Assembly (NCBI RefSeq): GCF_007993755.1
Contig: NZ_CP042467.1
Location: 3,000,001 to 3,064,000, forward strand
DNA from: Microvenator marinus
Lineage (GTDB): Bacteria > Myxococcota_A > Bradymonadia > Bradymonadales > Bradymonadaceae
Length of the DNA stretch: 64,000 nucleotides
Direction: 5' to 3'
This document shows positions 60,940 through 64,000 of this stretch, piece after piece. The stretch's first letter is position 1; every line of letters begins with the position of its first letter. A model generated the notes under the pieces. It did no database searches, was not told the DNA's origin, and saw only the letters and a list, made by a program, of their open reading frames with translations. The translations under genes were made by a program, and so were the position numbers.

Positions 60940-62213
60940 CTCAAACTCGTCTTGAATTGCCTTATGAGAGTGTTTACGGCTTCGAGCTCACGGACATCGA
61001 TATCCACGTTTGTGAAGAGTTCGGGGCGATCACTCTTTTGAATGGTTAGCATCGTGCCCTCCCTCGTGCGGCGATATCCGAGACCTTCAAGACTTGAGAC
61101 CTGACCGTGGTCAACAGTCTTTCCGTTGATGGTCAATTTCCAGCCGGTACTGTCGATGACTAGGACCATCTTTTTACCAAATAGGTCCATGACGTTCCAA
61201 ACTGCGCCAATGAGTGCGACAGCAAAGAGTGTGTGACTCACAAACTGGCTGATGCCCCAAAACCAGACACCCATCACCCCCGCGACCACTGAAAGGGAAA
61301 CCTGCAAGGTATAGTCTTGGAAAGTAGGTGATTTTGAACTGATGATGAGTTGAGATGGAGGGGTTTCGATCTGGAGACGTCCACCGTCATAGATTTTGAC
61401 AAGTCCATCTGTCCAGTGCTTTCGGAGTGCGGCGAGAGCATGCGAAGCGTCGAGAAACCTCTTTTCCGAATCCGGCTCAAACATGCGGTTGATCCAATCT
61501 CGAAACTCACTGGTTAGTCCAATTGTGTCGTGCACCTCCCAGTCTAGCTTTCCGTCTTCACGTACCATATCCATTGGGATCTTGCCGGTAGCTAGAAAGA
61601 TCAATGTGATTCCAAGCCCATAGAGGTCAATGCGAGGCAAGCTCCGATCCATGTCCGCTGAAAGGAATCTTTCAGACTCATGCGTCGAGGCCCAGAGCTG
61701 CCTTGCTTCGGCTGTGCGCGGCCTGATGCTATGAATCGACCCAAAATTAATGAGCTTGAGACCATCTTTAGAAACCACAATATTAGCAGGAGTGAGATTG
61801 CGGTGAACCAGTGGGGTCTCGGCGTTGTGGATTTCGTTTAGGATGAGCAGGATCTCTTGAGCGATACTCAGAACGTCGTCTTCATTACGCTCTTGCCAGT
61901 ATTCGAGCGTGTTACCTTCAAAGGTCTCGAGGACGACGTAGATATTGTATCCATCAATCTCCGATTCGCGATCTTCGAACACTTTTGGTGTTGCTGGATG
62001 CTTGCTCTGTGAAAGAGCCCAGATTTCGGCCCTAAGTTGGACAAGACCGTCCCAGTTCTCTTGATTGCCGAGCCTGTACACTTTCAGAGTCACCGGTCGA
62101 CCGAGTCTTTCTTCCCACGCTGACCATGTCTCCTCGAGGCCATGAGACAACCGGTTCTGCACCCTGAGCATTGGAAAGATCTTGGCGAAATGTTCCTGAT
62201 CGAGTTCACTCAT
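60936..62213 (-). CDS. Pseudokinase 1 with membrane hairpin and C-terminal module
   Basis: About 425 residues from ATG 62213 (a GTG at 62228 and ATG at 62219 are alternatives). This start gives an N-terminus MSELDQEHFAKIFPML like its paralogues and overlaps the active kinase stop by eight bases. The catalytic loop is LVHRNLTPANI and the metal motif LINFGSI, with a retained Lys in TLKVYRL. Membrane helices lie near 305-350. The C-terminal module LVIDSTGWKLTINGKTVDHGQVSSLEGL ends with LNTLIRQFKTSLR-like sequence. All four copies share this HRN/NFG pair. Confidence 0.85.
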   Translation of the reverse strand: MSELDQEHFAKIFPMLRVQNRLSHGLEETWSAWEERLGRPVTLKVYRLGNQENWDGLVQLRAEIWALSQSKHPATPKVFEDRESEIDGYNIYVVLETFEGNTLEYWQERNEDDVLSIAQEILLILNEIHNAETPLVHRNLTPANIVVSKDGLKLINFGSIHSIRPRTAEARQLWASTHESERFLSADMDRSLPRIDLYGLGITLIFLATGKIPMDMVREDGKLDWEVHDTIGLTSEFRDWINRMFEPDSEKRFLDASHALAALRKHWTDGLVKIYDGGRLQIETPPSQLIISSKSPTFQDYTLQVSLSVVAGVMGVWFWGISQFVSHTLFAVALIGAVWNVMDLFGKKMVLVIDSTGWKLTINGKTVDHGQVSSLEGLGYRRTREGTMLTIQKSDRPELFTNVDIDVRELEAVNTLIRQFKTSLR

Positions 62214-63459
62214 CGCCATCGTGTTCACTCACAAAATTGTTTATGGTCGCGTTCAGCCAATCGATCTCTTCAACGCTAACCTTTACGCTCAGCCTATGAC
62301 TGTCCTTCGTTGTAATGGCGGCAGGGACTTTTTCCTGGCCATGTGAGATCAACTCAAACTTTACAAAATTATTTATGGGACCAGAATCAATTATACCCTT
62401 GGGCGATTTAATGGTGTAGCGCTTGGGGTAAATGGTGATTTCGTTGGGGCGGGTGTAGTGGTCCCAAAAGAGTATGGGTAGAAAGACCAGTCCTGCGAGC
62501 ACCGGAATCGTCTTTGCTCCCCCAAAGATGGCGATGAAGAGAAGAACGATTGTGATGATCGACGCAAATGCGATCAGTCGCCCCGATTGGCTTGGAGGCT
62601 TGATCCTTAACGCGCCGGGGCTAGTCTCAAGGATGAGTTTGGTTTCTATGGGGCGGCGCGCGAGGCGAGTTTCTCCAGAGCCTTCGTTGAGGAGTTTCAG
62701 AGCGCTCGAGGCGTCTTGGACGCGATCGTCTACAATGGGCTCGATGAGCTTTGAGATGAATCCCTTGAACGCCGGGCGCAGCGTCAGCACGAGCTGATTC
62801 TCCCAGAGCGTCTTCATCTTGTGGACCGGCAACGTATCGGGCGCGCGCCCTGTAGCCAATCGCACCAAAGTCATCCCCAATGCATAGAGGTCACTCGCCG
62901 GTACGGCGCGGCCCATCAACTGCTCGTACGGCATAAACCCTGTGGTTCCCACAATGGTGGAGCCGCCCTCATCCGAGGGTGTCACCAACTGCACCGCACC
63001 GAAGTCGATGAGGAAGACATCGGGTGCACGATACAAGATGTTCGAGGGCTTGATATCCCTGTGTACAAGCGGCGGAGAGAAGGACTGTAGGTAGAACAAA
63101 ATCTCCAGAACACCGCGCGCAATTTGCTCCAGATCGGCGGGCGCTGCACGCAGCTTCTCGAGCGAAGGGGCGTCTACAAACTCCTGAATCAGATAGATTC
63201 TCAGGCCGTCATCCTCGATCTCCACGTGCCGGATATACTTCGGAATACCTGGGTGATTGAGGCCTTTGAGAACAGTGATTTCGCGGCGAAAGAGGTCGAT
63301 CCCCTTCCATTCGTCGAGCTCCTCGAATTCGAAGATTTTGACGATCACCTCTTGGTCACGGTCCCGAGCACGCCACGTTTTTGCTTGTCCTTGGCCGAGG
63401 TATTCCAGCCATTCCAAGCCGGGGAGCGCATCGCGATGTTTGGACTCGATTTCAGTCAT
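62206..63459 (-). CDS. Active-looking Ser/Thr kinase of the cluster, with membrane hairpin and C-terminal module
   Basis: 417 residues. All catalytic features are present: Gly-rich loop LGQGQAKTW (21-29), Lys 41 in VIVKIF, Glu 60 in FRREI, HRDIKPSN (Asp 135) and DFG (Asp 152), with the GTTGFMPYEQ activation/APE segment. Two hydrophobic helices follow at about 296-340, then the C-terminal module NEITIYPKRYTIKSPKGIIDSGPINNFVKFEL. It is therefore the probable active enzyme beside four pseudokinases. It overlaps the preceding membrane gene by eight bases and the first pseudokinase by eight bases. Target proteins are unknown. Confidence 0.9.
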   Translation of the reverse strand: MTEIESKHRDALPGLEWLEYLGQGQAKTWRARDRDQEVIVKIFEFEELDEWKGIDLFRREITVLKGLNHPGIPKYIRHVEIEDDGLRIYLIQEFVDAPSLEKLRAAPADLEQIARGVLEILFYLQSFSPPLVHRDIKPSNILYRAPDVFLIDFGAVQLVTPSDEGGSTIVGTTGFMPYEQLMGRAVPASDLYALGMTLVRLATGRAPDTLPVHKMKTLWENQLVLTLRPAFKGFISKLIEPIVDDRVQDASSALKLLNEGSGETRLARRPIETKLILETSPGALRIKPPSQSGRLIAFASIITIVLLFIAIFGGAKTIPVLAGLVFLPILFWDHYTRPNEITIYPKRYTIKSPKGIIDSGPINNFVKFELISHGQEKVPAAITTKDSHRLSVKVSVEEIDWLNATINNFVSEHDGDE

Positions 63460-64000
63460 CGGCGTTCTCCAGGATCCAGAGTCGAATCTCGTGAACGATG
63501 CGTTCCGCCTCCTTGGTGGTCACGGTGCGAGAAAGCTGAAGTTTGTTGTTCGGCTTGACGTTGATCATTGGCACTCCCGCTTCACCTTTGCTCGCTAATT
63601 TTACGTAAGGCTCTTCGAGATCGCGCAAAGGTACTATCGTTCGGTCTTGGCGCTCCTGCCAAATCAGCCCCTTTTCTTTTGAAAAACGCAGCGAAAATCG
63701 CTTAGAGCCCTCGAGTAATGACCAAAATGCGATCCCAAAAAAAACAAGCGGGAGAAAGAAAAGCGGCCATAGTCCAAGCCGCATGGGGATCAAGAGAAAC
63801 ACAATGCCTAAGACCGAGAAGATGTACCCACCTATGGTATGTGAATGATACTCGTCTTCATCAAAGACCAGAAGGTCACCGTCATTTCGATAGTAGGTCA
63901 GCCGTTTGATGCGTTGAGGGTTCGTGTTGAGCTGGATGCTGCGCTCGCGGCGTTTGACGGGGACCAAGTCCGCTGTGCTCGGGATCGCGAGGGCATTCTC
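63452..64000 (-). CDS. Membrane protein with PH-like module, first visible gene of the kinase cluster (5' end cut)
   Basis: The frame is open to base 64000, so the N-terminus lies outside the window; 182 codons are visible. A TTG at 63967 is a possible but unproven start. Two hydrophobic stretches (IGGYIFSVLGIVFLLIPM and LWPLFFLPLVFFGIAFWSLL) are followed by a strand-rich part (RFSLRFSKEKGLIWQERQDRTIVPLRDLEEPYVKL) and a final helix (EAERIVHEIRLWILENADD). This is the same order (hairpin then beta module then helix) as the C-terminal halves of the five kinase-like genes that follow, without a kinase domain. It overlaps the active kinase gene by eight bases. Confidence 0.75.
   Translation of the reverse strand, partial: ENALAIPSTADLVPVKRRERSIQLNTNPQRIKRLTYYRNDGDLLVFDEDEYHSHTIGGYIFSVLGIVFLLIPMRLGLWPLFFLPLVFFGIAFWSLLEGSKRFSLRFSKEKGLIWQERQDRTIVPLRDLEEPYVKLASKGEAGVPMINVKPNNKLQLSRTVTTKEAERIVHEIRLWILENADD

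Noticed and set aside
57105-62213. Pseudokinase genes as decayed fragments of one gene
   Set aside because: Each is full length with its own start, intact frame and complete C-terminal module; the Asn changes are uniform.

Overview
The window looks like chromosomal DNA of a deltaproteobacterial-type organism, most likely Myxococcota or Bradymonadales (inference). The base composition is moderately GC-rich. There are many secreted lipoproteins with Asp- or Asn-rich linkers followed by Cys-rich, FG-GAP, RCC1 or beta-helix modules. Hanks-type Ser/Thr kinases are abundant, and a CHAD protein and an EF-hand protein are present. No rRNA, tRNA, insertion sequence or CRISPR array was recognised, and no gene-free stretch exceeds about 300 bases.

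Layout. 1-6.3 kb: end of an unknown gene, a YahK-type alcohol dehydrogenase, a flavodoxin-fold oxidoreductase and three exported proteins. 6.3-11.5 kb is an accessory stretch: an orphan VapB antitoxin whose VapC is reduced to a start codon, a decapitated ATPase, hipBA, an intact vapBC and small hypothetical genes. 12.8-17.1 kb: a porin-like protein and a membrane-fusion/FtsX permease/ATPase exporter. 17.2-26.9 kb: a coiled-coil protein, an acyl-CoA carboxylase subunit and an acyl-CoA dehydrogenase with a FadR-like operator. The same stretch holds a lysine 2,3-aminomutase followed by two glycosyltransferases, the second cut off at a junction with a hydrolase fragment. 27-34 kb: a CzcCBA metal-efflux operon headed by a BlaI/BlaR1-type repressor-protease pair. 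34-39 kb: two AAA-DUF4143 ATPases, each with a palindrome at its start, and a broken GFA-family gene. 39-56 kb: lipoproteins, a CHAD/HEAT pair, a Ser/Thr kinase, a DNA-glycosylase-like protein next to uvrC, an EF-hand gene next to parC and an HExxH protein of no recognised family.

56.4-64 kb (minus strand) is the most unusual region. Seven genes overlap end to start. They comprise a membrane/PH-like protein (cut by the window edge), one kinase with intact HRD and DFG motifs, four full-length paralogues in which both catalytic aspartates are asparagine (HRN and NFG), and an alpha/beta hydrolase. All five kinase-fold proteins share a kinase domain, a membrane hairpin and a C-terminal strand-rich module. 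This looks like one translationally coupled system of an active kinase and pseudokinases at the membrane; its function is unknown to me.
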